Shown one piece after another: positions 38,326-47,787 of a stretch of DNA of 64,000 nt (position 1 is its first letter; every line of letters begins with the position of its first letter). Under the pieces are notes generated by a model. The model worked only from the letters and a program-made list of their open reading frames with translations, did no database searches and was not told where the DNA came from. Made by a program: the position numbers and the translations under genes. The stretch comes from Leishmania donovani (lineage: Eukaryota > Euglenozoa > Kinetoplastea > Trypanosomatida > Trypanosomatidae): NCBI RefSeq assembly GCF_000227135.1, contig NC_018236.1:67616-131615 (forward strand). The letters are read 5' to 3'.

Positions 38326-41300
38326 ATGAAGAAGATATTCCATATACCCACCGGCAACTCTGCCGAGGATGAGCAGAGCAGCAAACGCCACGCGAAGCGA
38401 TACCGCGTTTACTTCACGATTCTAGCCGTCTGGGTCTCTCTGTTGCTTATCCTGGTCACCATTCTCACGCCAATCCTTGTCCTGCAACGCCAGGATAACG
38501 AACTCGAGCGCATGCACCGGGAAGAGGAGAAGCAGGAGGCGATGGCCTACGCCACGACTTTTCGTGACGCCATCCTTGGAGCCATCTCGGCCGTGTACGG
38601 GGTGGAGGGGTACATCATGGGGTTGATGAAGTCGCTGCCGAATCTCAACGAAACCCCTGCCCAGCGCGTGGCTGGCCAGTATTTTCCAAAGTTCTATGGC
38701 TATGCCGAGCTGGTGTCCTCCTCGTCGCCCCACATCAGTCTCTTCGCGACCGCGCCCGGCGGCGTTGTACTGCAGGTTTACCCATCTGAGGATGAGAAGT
38801 TCATGGAAAACTGGGACCTGCTCAACAGCTCTTGCGAGAACCACACGGACCCGGCTGCAGCGTATCGGGAGGACCCCTTCACCACCATTAAGAACGGCTT
38901 ACTCGCCCTGACGGGGCCGTATAAAAGCCCGGGCTTGCCGATACGAGGCTGGGACAGCAGCTCAGGCGAGGCACATAACATGTGGTGGGTCGACCTCCGC
39001 CAGCCGATCTACAACGCGACCTCGACGGCATTGATTACAAACTCGACGTTTTGGGGCTTCGCGATCGTCTTCTTCAGTGTGGATGGGCTCATTCGAAAGA
39101 AAGGCTTGCCGGAGAAAATGAACAGCTTGGAAATGGCGTACATCATCTACACGGCGAGCATCAACGGCTCAGATGGCTGCACGGTGATCCTCGCATCATC
39201 GATGTTCAAGGGCGAGACAGACTGCAGTAAGCCGTTTATGAAGAAATTCCTCGACGATGCGACGACCCGCGACGTCCTCAAGGAGAAGCTCTCATGGAAG
39301 ATCGCCTTGAAGAGCATGAAGCGTGTGAACCGCTTTACGCCCCGCGTGCGCAACGCGATCGTCATCACGTCCGTCATCGGTGTTTCTCTGTTGTTTGCCC
39401 TGTTCATGTACGTCATTGTGCGATGCACGCGGGTTTACGACGGCGCGAAGCACGCGCCCAAGATGGCACCCTTCGCCATGCTCACCATCGGCCCCTGCCG
39501 CGGCGAGGAGCTCTGGGACCTTGCGTCGGATCAGATGGTAGAGGTGACGGAGCGTCTTGGCCATGTCTTGGCTCGGCAGATGGTACGCTATCACGCCTAC
39601 CAGATCCAGCAGGTGCACCCGCTCACCACATCGTACGTCACGCGCAGCGTCGCCGCCGCTGTGCAGATGGCCTTCAGCACCATCGAGGAGCTCTACAGCT
39701 TCCCAATCGACGAACCGCTGCGCCGCCTGCTCGGCGACGAAGGCAGTCTTCTGCTGTGCTACGCCGTGCACTGGTGCACCGACGCCGCCGTGCGCATGGA
39801 AGCGATCGGTGGTGGCCTCCGCTACGAGGGTCCCGACGTCGTGTACGGGGGCCGCATGTGGGTGTTTGCTGGTCCGAACGTGGTCACTGTGTCGCAGGCG
39901 GCGCTGCCGAGCACGACGTGCATGCCACATGTAAAGAGCAAGCTGTTCGATTCGGTGTTCCTGCGCGGTGTCACGACGCGCCAGGACCTCTACGTCGTCA
40001 CGGATACTTCGAACCATTCTCTGAAGGAGGCGGAGGCCTTCGCGGCGGATCAGTTGCGTCGTTCACGTCAAGCGCAGCTGCGGTACGTTGCTGACAAGGA
40101 GGCGGATCTGGGCAGCACCGGCTACACGCGGTGCGACCGGCTGCTCACCTCCTACCCGCGGACGGGGTACGATAGCAGTGACTTGGACAGCAGCTTCTTC
40201 GCGCGCGAGGCCTCCGCGTATAGCGAGGGCGCCACCTCTGGCAGTGGCAATGACAGCAACCCCATCTCCGTCGTGAACAGCAGCGGTGGGGGCCAGGTGG
40301 CTTCTGGCGCTGCAAGAAGGGGCGCTCGCAAGGATGGTGTGGCGGGGGTGAGCGGCGTGCCCACCGCCATCGTCGTGCCAGCCTCCACGCCTGACAACGC
40401 ACTGGTCGTCGCAGGCGCGGACGTGTCGGAATCGGCGTCGACGCTGTCGCGCGCGGTGCCGCAGCGGCGCATGGGTTGCCGTCCGCCTCGGGATCTCGCA
40501 GCAGCCAATGTCGTTTCGGGGTCGTCGAGATCGTCCTCGAGCGCGGCGAGCGTGGGGTCTGAAAAAGAGGAAACGTCGCCGGGGGAGCCGCCGACGCCAC
40601 TCCTGCAGCCCGTTTCACCGGAGGTATCGGTCACCGCAGCGACCGGCACTGTCCGGCCACGGCGCGGGCAGGACAACGCCCACACCGCACCAGGCGCGAC
40701 CGCGAGTGGGAGCAACAGCATCGGCTTCAGGGACAGCTGCAGCGGCATCCCTGCAACAAGCAGTGTGCGCCACCACGACCTGCTCCTTACCAATCCACTT
40801 GTTGTCGTCCCGCCGGCGGTCACGGTGGATGCAACAGCGCACGGACTGTGCGGCGGCGGCGGCTCGGCTTCCACCACACCCATCTCCGGTGAGTCGACTG
40901 GCGGGCGACACAGCAACTTTCCGACCTGCGGCGACAACCCACTCGCACACGGCACGACCGCCGCCGCCGCCGCGAAGGTTGACGCACTCTCTGGAGGCAT
41001 CACTGGTCTGGCTTCGAATGGCGGCCGAGGCGCCGTCGGCGGCACACCGGCGGCCTGTAGGCCAGGCAACAGCGAAGGTAACGCTGCGCTGCAGGGTAGC
41101 GGGCCGGCGCTGGACAATTTCAGCGACCTGCTACTGCGCCCTGCAATCTCAACCCAGTCAGACCTGCTGCTACGCGCGGTGTTCGATCGGCAGGCTGTCG
41201 CGCTCGACCTGAGCTACGACTCTGTGCGGGTGCTGGTCTACTACTTCTACTCCAGCTACAAAATCCTGTTCCGCCCGCTGGCCGCGCCGGAGCTGCACAA

Positions 41301-41523
41301 CATCTACCGTCGGCTGATGACAGCCTTTGGTGTGCCGCAGCAGGGCATCCTCGAGCACCTGGCCGCGCGCTGCGCCACTCGCTTCCTTCAACGGCATGAG
41401 GAGACGCAGACTCTCTTGTGGGATCAGCAGCACCGATTGCAGATGCACATCCGGTCTGCTAGTGCGACCGCAGCCACAGCAACGTCCGTCTCTGACGACG
41501 GCGTGACAAGCACCTCCGGCTAA
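38326..41523 (+). CDS. CHASE-like receptor with catalytically dead class III cyclase domain, copy 3 (1065 aa)
   Basis: The largest of the trio. Helix 1 is at about 29-53, then an extracellular loop (about 54-342) with APGGVVLQVYPSEDE, LLALTGPYKS, RQPIYNAT and FWGFAIVFFSV, helix 2 at about 343-367, and a cyclase-like domain at about 376-531. The same active-site positions are replaced (TIGPCRGEELW, QIQQVHPLTTSY, GGRMWVFAGP). Compared with copies 1 and 2 the domain is a mosaic: stretches identical at DNA level alternate with diverged ones (REDPFTTIK in the loop; RLGHVLARQMVRYHAYQIQ in the domain). A long Ser/Gly/Ala linker (about 550-930) leads to the shared C-terminal block (YYFYSSYKILFRPLAAPE). 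Several N-x-S/T sites lie in the loop, as expected for a surface protein. Confidence 0.82.
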   Translation: MKKIFHIPTGNSAEDEQSSKRHAKRYRVYFTILAVWVSLLLILVTILTPILVLQRQDNELERMHREEEKQEAMAYATTFRDAILGAISAVYGVEGYIMGLMKSLPNLNETPAQRVAGQYFPKFYGYAELVSSSSPHISLFATAPGGVVLQVYPSEDEKFMENWDLLNSSCENHTDPAAAYREDPFTTIKNGLLALTGPYKSPGLPIRGWDSSSGEAHNMWWVDLRQPIYNATSTALITNSTFWGFAIVFFSVDGLIRKKGLPEKMNSLEMAYIIYTASINGSDGCTVILASSMFKGETDCSKPFMKKFLDDATTRDVLKEKLSWKIALKSMKRVNRFTPRVRNAIVITSVIGVSLLFALFMYVIVRCTRVYDGAKHAPKMAPFAMLTIGPCRGEELWDLASDQMVEVTERLGHVLARQMVRYHAYQIQQVHPLTTSYVTRSVAAAVQMAFSTIEELYSFPIDEPLRRLLGDEGSLLLCYAVHWCTDAAVRMEAIGGGLRYEGPDVVYGGRMWVFAGPNVVTVSQAALPSTTCMPHVKSKLFDSVFLRGVTTRQDLYVVTDTSNHSLKEAEAFAADQLRRSRQAQLRYVADKEADLGSTGYTRCDRLLTSYPRTGYDSSDLDSSFFAREASAYSEGATSGSGNDSNPISVVNSSGGGQVASGAARRGARKDGVAGVSGVPTAIVVPASTPDNALVVAGADVSESASTLSRAVPQRRMGCRPPRDLAAANVVSGSSRSSSSAASVGSEKEETSPGEPPTPLLQPVSPEVSVTAATGTVRPRRGQDNAHTAPGATASGSNSIGFRDSCSGIPATSSVRHHDLLLTNPLVVVPPAVTVDATAHGLCGGGGSASTTPISGESTGGRHSNFPTCGDNPLAHGTTAAAAAKVDALSGGITGLASNGGRGAVGGTPAACRPGNSEGNAALQGSGPALDNFSDLLLRPAISTQSDLLLRAVFDRQAVALDLSYDSVRVLVYYFYSSYKILFRPLAAPELHNIYRRLMTAFGVPQQGILEHLAARCATRFLQRHEETQTLLWDQQHRLQMHIRSASATAATATSVSDDGVTSTSG

Positions 41524-42814
41524 ACGGCAACTAGGAATACGAAAGACAACAAGCCGGCGCGCACGGGTGGACAGGAAGAGGGGCAAAGAACCAGCGGCGG
41601 GGTGTGATTCGTCGCAGCTGTGGTTGATGCGTCGTCTCCGTCGCTCGCCTCGCTCCGCCCCCACCCCACCTAACACGCACACCCACACACCCTCACACCG
41701 CCCTCGCTCACCTCCTCCTCCCCCCACCTCCCTTCATCATCCCTCATCATTTTATGTCCGCTATGTGCGTGTGTCTGCTGCTGCTCGCTTTCCTTCCCCC
41801 CTCCCTCCCTCTCCTCCCCTCCCCGATCTCTCTACCCCCGCTTCTTCATCTTCCTCATCCGACTCTTTCTTTGTTGCACAAGTGTATAGCCGGCCCCACT
41901 CCCCCTCCTCGTTGCCGTTCGCGACGCCGGCTGCGGCTGCTGTCGCTCGTGTTTCGACCCGGCGGAGGCGATCATGCGATGACTGTTGTCAGTATTTTCC
42001 GTGTATATGTATGTGTGCGAGTGTGCGAGTGTGTGTGTGTTTATCGGCGGGGCATGTAGCGGCGTAGGCGAGTCTGTGTGCGTCTCGACTTCGTGTTCGG
42101 CCCCCTCGCCTCCCCCCCCCATCTTGCTGCGTTTGCGTGCGTCTGTGTGGACGAGTCAGTGGGGCATGCCGAAGGGCGCTCGCCCCCCCCGCCCCCTCTC
42201 TCTGTGCACTTTATTCGCAGAGCGCCCTTCGGCAGCGTTTCCACCGAAGACGGATGCAGAGCCCCTTCCCGAGTCGCCTCTCTCTCTCTCACGCACGCAC
42301 ACACACACACACACACACACACTCGCAGCCCCTCATCGCAAGCGGAGAAGGACAGCAGCAGAGAATCCTATCCTGCCACCGCCCCCTCACCGCCGCCTCC
42401 GCGCCCGCCTGTCTCTCCGTCTCTGTCCCTTTCTCCGTGAATAGTGCTGCTCTACACCGCTCCTCGCCGATTTGGTCTCGTAGAGAGAGGGGGATAGGAG
42501 GGGGCAAGTGAAGATGCGCACATGCGCTGTGCCGAGTGCCGGCTCTGCGCATCCGCGTGCTGGGTGTTGGGCGTTCACCCCTGGTCTTGTGAAGGTGATC
42601 ATGTGGTGCAGCAGCGAACCCACAAAGGCATCTGCAGCTGTGCTGTAACTCGCCTGCTCATGATCTACTGACGCTCTCTCCTCATCTTTCTACATCACGC
42701 CCCCACCTCACCACCACCACCAGCCTTTCCCTCCTCTTTCTTTCTTTTCAGGATTCTTAAGTGTTGAGGGCCGACGTGCCAGCGAAGGACAGTAGTGAAA
42801 CCCATTGCATCAGC
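41524..42814. other. Intergenic region upstream of the POP5-like gene
   Basis: C/T-rich DNA and a CA repeat at about 42298-42322. No gene is supported. It ends with a strong polypyrimidine tract and CAG. Confidence 0.6.
42724..42751 (+). promoter_or_regulatory. Candidate trans-splice acceptor of the POP5-like gene
   Basis: A nearly pure T/C tract followed by CAG, AG at 42750-42751. The next ATG is 42815, giving a 63-base 5' UTR and deciding between 42815 and the longer open frame. Confidence 0.65.
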
Positions 42815-43570
42815 ATGGTGCGCGTTGGCGCGAAGCGCGAGCGTCCTTGTATTCTCGTGCTCCATGTCGCCTTGCGGGCCGCGCAGCAGCCCGCAAGGGA
42901 AGGGCCGCAGCGCGGGCGTGAGGGGGGGACTAGCCTCTCGACCTCTCCGCGAGAGCGGTTCATCTGGAAGACTTCGGCCACCGCGGAGGTATACGCGAAG
43001 GCGGTGTTGCGCAGCATACGTGCGTACTGGCAACTGCTTGGTGGGGTGCGCTACGCCGGCTCCGATGCCTTGACTCTGATCAGTGCCGTGTGGCAGGACA
43101 TCGACGATGCCGCGCTTGGGGCAACGGCGGCAGCCCAAGCGGGAGGGATCGTTGAGGGTGATTCACCGTCGGCCTCCCCTCTGGCAAGTACCATTACAAC
43201 CGGGGTCAAGCGATCAAAACAGCAGCAGCAGCGGCGACGGCAGCGCATGAGGGCGACCCGGCGGCGCAGCGGCGTGCTGCGGTGCGCCGTGCATCTCTCT
43301 CGCTCCGTCTACGGGGACGCTGGCGCGGCACACGTGCTGCGAGCCTCGTGTGCGTGTGTTACAGAGGCTACGGTGGAGGTGCCGGTGTCGCAACTGGTCG
43401 CTGATGACGGTTCCGCGACGGTGGCAGCCGACGCTTCCAATGACGACAGGCGAAAGAGGCGTCGCAGACGCACAGAGGAGGATGTTGAGGATGTGATGCC
43501 GCAGACTTGCCACGCCGCCGTGCATGTCACGCGTGTGGAGAACGTGTTGCCGTCGCGCCAGCGACGCTGA
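42815..43570 (+). CDS. POP5: POP5/RPP14-like RNase P/MRP protein subunit (251 aa)
   Basis: The protein begins Met-Val-Arg, like POP5 proteins, with basic residues and a hydrophobic strand (ILVLHVAL). A helical block, VYAKAVLRSIRAYWQLLGG (about 57-75), precedes SDALTLISAVWQDID, corresponding to the family's helix, Gly turn and central strand. After a Gln/Arg-rich insert (about 130-148) come VLRCAVHLSRSVYG and HVLRASCACV, matching the family pattern of an Arg-Cys strand followed by a helix. POP5 binds RNA in RNase P and RNase MRP. The match is by pattern only; human POP5 is about 163 residues, so the insert and tail are extra. The nuclear-type C-terminus is Lys/Arg-rich (DDRRKRRRRRTEED). A kinetoplastid-specific RNA-binding protein is the alternative. 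Confidence 0.6.
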   Translation: MVRVGAKRERPCILVLHVALRAAQQPAREGPQRGREGGTSLSTSPRERFIWKTSATAEVYAKAVLRSIRAYWQLLGGVRYAGSDALTLISAVWQDIDDAALGATAAAQAGGIVEGDSPSASPLASTITTGVKRSKQQQQRRRQRMRATRRRSGVLRCAVHLSRSVYGDAGAAHVLRASCACVTEATVEVPVSQLVADDGSATVAADASNDDRRKRRRRRTEEDVEDVMPQTCHAAVHVTRVENVLPSRQRR

Positions 43571-44359
43571 GAAGGGGGTACGACCGCTAGTGCAGCCGCT
43601 ACTCCAAATCCAGGCAAGCGCGGCGTGCCTTTGTTAGCATTATAAGACACACCCACGTGCGCGTGCAAGAGCGAAGCGCACGCGAAAGCGGGGTGAAGGG
43701 GGGAGGACGAACAGGCGAGGTGCGAACCGACACGGCGACGAGAGGCCGCTCCTCGCACCCTCCCTCCCTCTCCCTGGGTCCTCCCCCCCCCTTGATTCTC
43801 CTTTACCTTTGGTCTGTACATGCGTGTGTGTGGACACTCTCGCCCCCTCCTCTTCTCCTCCTCTTCCTCCGCCCGCCATTCACGCCAACGTACACACGCG
43901 CAACTGGCATACAACATGGTGCGGGTCCGTTATCGGTTGTGTATGATGTGGAGAATTTCTGTCACTGAGAGCGTTGCGGTACGCATCGAGGCAGCAGTCG
44001 TTTTGTGCCCTACGCGTAGACCCCCCCCCCCAAACACACACACACACGAAACCCCTGCACGCGGGGGGAGGGCGGAGTACACGTAACCACACAAGTTGCA
44101 CTTCGTAGCACTATACATAAATATATATCTGTGCCTTGTTCGCCTGCTGCCCTCCGAGCACACCACCCTTTCACCCTTCCCCCTCCTCCTCGAGTTCGAA
44201 GAGTGAGAGGAGACGGAGGGGCTCCACATTAGCCGCTGGCAACAAGTCTCTCCGTTTGTACGTCTGTGCGTGTGCGTGTGCGTGTGTGTGTGTGTGTGGC
44301 AGGCTTTGTGCAGGGGAGGGGGTTCAGCTGCACCGTAGGGGTGTGGTCGTCCGCCACTC
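43571..44359. other. Intergenic region upstream of the RING-H2 gene
   Basis: C/T-rich DNA at 43755-43870 and 44160-44190, an AT stretch at about 44113-44128 and a TG repeat at 44281-44298. No gene is supported. Confidence 0.55.
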
Positions 44360-46987
44360 ATGAAATCCTTGGCCAGGGAGTTCAGGGAGCTCGAGGCGAC
44401 GAGCCAACTCCCGCCGTCTACACCGCAGCAGTGCCTCACACCGTCCACTGTACTCTTACCTGCTGCTGTCGGTACGGTGCCGCCGCAGCTGAGCCCGTTC
44501 GTCGCCAGCACCGCAGCGGCGTTGTCTCCGCAAGCGTCTATACAGATGCGCATGGCGCCGCTTCTGGGTCTCAGCTCTTTCCCTAGATCGCCGCTGCACA
44601 ACGGCAGCACGACATTGCAGACGACTAACGATGGCTGCCCGGACGCCCGCGCGGACCGCGTTGGCAGTAGAAGCTGTTCGGTCATCAATTTGTTCGACTG
44701 GCCCTCACCTCCGACTCCGTCCGTCGCGCTGCGCATCGGTGGCGGCAGTCGTGACAGCGACCCGTCAGGTACCACACACGCTCACGCCGCACCCGCCTCC
44801 CGCAGCGCCGACGAAGACTCAGCGCTTGGCCCTCTCACCTCCTCCTCCTCCACCGCAACGACGCGCCTGTCGCAGGGCACGCCGGAGAACTCGTTCATGA
44901 TGAACACCACCTCGGCGCACCAGTCCAATGCCGAGGAAGCAACGTCGGCGACGGCCACAGCCAACAGAACGGGTAGCGGTAGTTGGCGCAGAAGCCGCTC
45001 CGACGCCCGCTCGGACAGGGACCAACGCTGCTCGACGACCCCGCCCTACCCACAAGTACAAGCGCACCACCAACAGCCGCTCCCAGCGTGTGACGCATCG
45101 TTGGCGTGGGTATCGACGCTTGCGTGTGATCCCAGCGGCCTCAGCACACTGGGCGTCGGCGGCGCAGCGTCGCAACCGGGACCTGTGCACCACTACGCGC
45201 CGCCCTTCCCTTCCTTTGCAGAAGGCGTGTGTGCCCTCTACCCTCTTACGAGCGTCATGGAGCCCACAGCACCGGCACCAGCAACAGCCCCATCGATCCC
45301 GTCAAGGGCAGCATCGCGCGAGCAAGTGAACAGTGGACCGCCTTCGATGGCCGCCAAGCACGAAACTCTTCATCAGGCGCCAGGGCAGCCGCAGACGCCT
45401 CTTTCCACCACCACCGTCACTGCGTCGCCGATGTCGCCGACGACTGCGCCCGTGCAGCTGTCGCTGCAAGAAAAGCTGCTGATTTCAGCACCTCTGCCCC
45501 CGAGGAGCGGCCGTGGCACGCCGTCATCGACGCCTCGCGTCGCACCATCACCACCGCAACGTCGCTGTAGCTCGGCAACGAACCCGTTCATCAGCACGGT
45601 CGGTGTGAAGCCCAACGCCGGCAAGAGCAGACGAGGAAGCTCCACCACCACTGCCGCGGCTGCAGCAGCAATGGCAGCCGCATTCACCTCAAGCCAGCTT
45701 GCGCCCTCGCCTGCAGCGCCGGCTACGGCCACACCGCCATCACCGCCGCCTTGCATGCGCCTCAGAAGCACCGGTAACGGAACCATTGCGTACAGCAATC
45801 CCAACAGCACGAGCGTGTGCAGTATTCTGAGCACCGTTGCCTTTGTCCCCATCGCGGTGCAGCCGGCCATCCCCTCCGCCTCTCCCTCTTTCCTTGCGAC
45901 CAGCCCGTGCCAATCACCCGCCAACGCAGCCGTCAGCGCCAGTGACTCTGGGACTTTCATCTCCGGTGTGGCAGCCGCGTCGGCACCTCCGACGTTCGAC
46001 CGAAGGCTCTCCGCCGCGAGCGCCGTACCCTACACGCCCTCCGTGCCGAAGATGGCCGCACTTGAGCAGCCAGGCCAAGCCTCTGCTGGCCCGCGAGCGT
46101 CGGCGACGCCACCGCTGCAGCGGAACCCCGCCTTCCCCACGGCGCAGCCAGTTCAGAACCCGGCGCACTGGTCGGTCCCATGCACACCGGCGGTGCCCAT
46201 GAAAGTCTTCCTCGCAGCCCCGGAGATGGGCTGGCACTCCTTGACGGGCGGCGTGACGACCCCGCCGGCGAGTAGCGTCGGCGTCGCCATACCTGACCCG
46301 TGCAGCCAGAACTTCTTTGTTGGCTGCGGCGTTCGGGGCACGGGGGCGTCCATCTTGGATGGCTGCTCGTCGACTGCCTCCATCGCGGCGCCGCTGGCCA
46401 CGTCGCCGGCGTCATCGGCAGCACTCGATTCGCAGCGCACAAGCGGCAGCCGTGGTGCTACGTGGACGTCGGCGGGACAGACGTACCGGAATGTGCTCGT
46501 CTATGGAGGTGGTGGCACCAGCGGTCATGGCAGTGGATGCGCCACGGCCGTCACAGCATCGGGGAACAGCCACAGCCTTGGTCTTCCCCTCTACTCCTCA
46601 CAGCCGCAGCTTCTCTGCACGCCGGTGCCGCTCGACGACACGGAGAGCGTATGTGCGATTTGTCTAGAGGGCCGCGTGTCGAAGACCAGAACGACGGAGA
46701 CGAGAGAGACGACAGCGCTGCCATCGGCACCTCTGCAACTGCCGCATGCGGCGGAGGAGGGGGCAAGCCAGGAAAGGGACAGCGCCGCAGCAGTGATGAG
46801 CGATACGATGCCAGCCGACGAAGGAGCCGAGCGTGGGGCCGTGCGCGGTGTCAAGCCCGGCTCCTGCCTCCTCTCGCTTCCTTGCGGTCACTGCTACCAC
46901 CAAAACTGCGTGCAGCGGTGGCTGATGGAGTCGCAGAGCTGTCCCACCTGCCGCCGCGACCTCACGCGCGACGCCACCATCAACTGA
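44360..46987 (+). CDS. RING-H2 finger protein, probable E3 ubiquitin ligase (875 aa)
   Basis: A C-terminal RING-H2 finger: CAIC at about 763-766, then CGHCYHQNC, QRWL, and CPTC near the end. Spacing C-x-H-x2-H-x2-C-x10-C-x2-C is canonical from the third ligand on, and the Trp contacting E2 enzymes is present. The loop between the first two pairs is 73 residues, far longer than the usual 9-39, and acidic/Ala-rich. The first 760 residues are Pro/Ser/Ala-rich with no recognised domain or membrane helix, suggesting a disordered substrate-recruiting region. The role would be ubiquitin transfer; substrates are unknown. The RING makes the coding call firm, although the N-terminal part would not be recognisable alone. 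Confidence 0.82.
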   Translation: MKSLAREFRELEATSQLPPSTPQQCLTPSTVLLPAAVGTVPPQLSPFVASTAAALSPQASIQMRMAPLLGLSSFPRSPLHNGSTTLQTTNDGCPDARADRVGSRSCSVINLFDWPSPPTPSVALRIGGGSRDSDPSGTTHAHAAPASRSADEDSALGPLTSSSSTATTRLSQGTPENSFMMNTTSAHQSNAEEATSATATANRTGSGSWRRSRSDARSDRDQRCSTTPPYPQVQAHHQQPLPACDASLAWVSTLACDPSGLSTLGVGGAASQPGPVHHYAPPFPSFAEGVCALYPLTSVMEPTAPAPATAPSIPSRAASREQVNSGPPSMAAKHETLHQAPGQPQTPLSTTTVTASPMSPTTAPVQLSLQEKLLISAPLPPRSGRGTPSSTPRVAPSPPQRRCSSATNPFISTVGVKPNAGKSRRGSSTTTAAAAAAMAAAFTSSQLAPSPAAPATATPPSPPPCMRLRSTGNGTIAYSNPNSTSVCSILSTVAFVPIAVQPAIPSASPSFLATSPCQSPANAAVSASDSGTFISGVAAASAPPTFDRRLSAASAVPYTPSVPKMAALEQPGQASAGPRASATPPLQRNPAFPTAQPVQNPAHWSVPCTPAVPMKVFLAAPEMGWHSLTGGVTTPPASSVGVAIPDPCSQNFFVGCGVRGTGASILDGCSSTASIAAPLATSPASSAALDSQRTSGSRGATWTSAGQTYRNVLVYGGGGTSGHGSGCATAVTASGNSHSLGLPLYSSQPQLLCTPVPLDDTESVCAICLEGRVSKTRTTETRETTALPSAPLQLPHAAEEGASQERDSAAAVMSDTMPADEGAERGAVRGVKPGSCLLSLPCGHCYHQNCVQRWLMESQSCPTCRRDLTRDATIN

Positions 46988-47787
46988 TCAGAGAGAAGCG
47001 GAAGGAAACAGACGGATGCACGGTACTCGTGAGGGCACGCTGATCCGCTGGGGCGTACGGAAACGATCACGGCGGCATGTCAAACGGAGGATGGATGCAG
47101 GGGCTCTCTCATCCTCCTCCATGGACCCCGCTCCTGCACTTCCAGAAAGCAGAGCACAGCCGTCGGCGTGTGTGTGTGTGTGTATTGTGTGTACTGTATG
47201 TGTTGGCGTGGGTGCCGTCTCCTGGTGGCAGGCTCGTAGGCGTCGCAGCACATGGGGGGAGGGGGCACACATCCTGGCACTGTTCTTTCTATGCTTTGTG
47301 GCTCGGTGATGTCGTCCAAGCGTGCACACACACATATATAAGCAAGCACAGGAGGTGGTCGCTTGCCATCCAGTCCTGCCGCCTGCGCTGTCTCCCGTTG
47401 CAACGGTCGTGCCTGGTCGTCATCTCTCTGGTGTGTACCCTCGCCGTCTGCACGCACAGAGAGGTATGCTTCTCCCTCCTCCTCTCGATACACACGCATG
47501 CACGCATACGCATACGGCCACGACAGCTCATGGATACCCCCTACCGACTCCTCCTCTCTCCTCTCTATGCGCGCAGGCGGCTTCGTCTTCATCCCTTCGA
47601 GGTAGATTGTGAGGAGCCCACTTTTCTGGCTGAAATACAGCGCTCGCATTCGACTCTGTGTTGGTGGTGGTGGGAGGGGCGCGCTATTCTTGACCCTCTG
47701 CATCTCCCTCCCCTTCCCATCGTCCACGCAAGCCTTCACCCCCCCCCCGCCTCTGCCGCGCAGGCGGTACCGCATTGAACGAAGCAC
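46988..47787. other. Intergenic region upstream of the photolyase gene
   Basis: No gene is supported. It ends with a C-rich tract and GCGCAG. Confidence 0.55.
47698..47763 (+). promoter_or_regulatory. Candidate trans-splice acceptor of the photolyase gene
   Basis: C/T-rich tract ending CGCAG, AG at 47762-47763. The first ATG downstream is 47788, leaving a 24-base 5' UTR. Confidence 0.55.
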
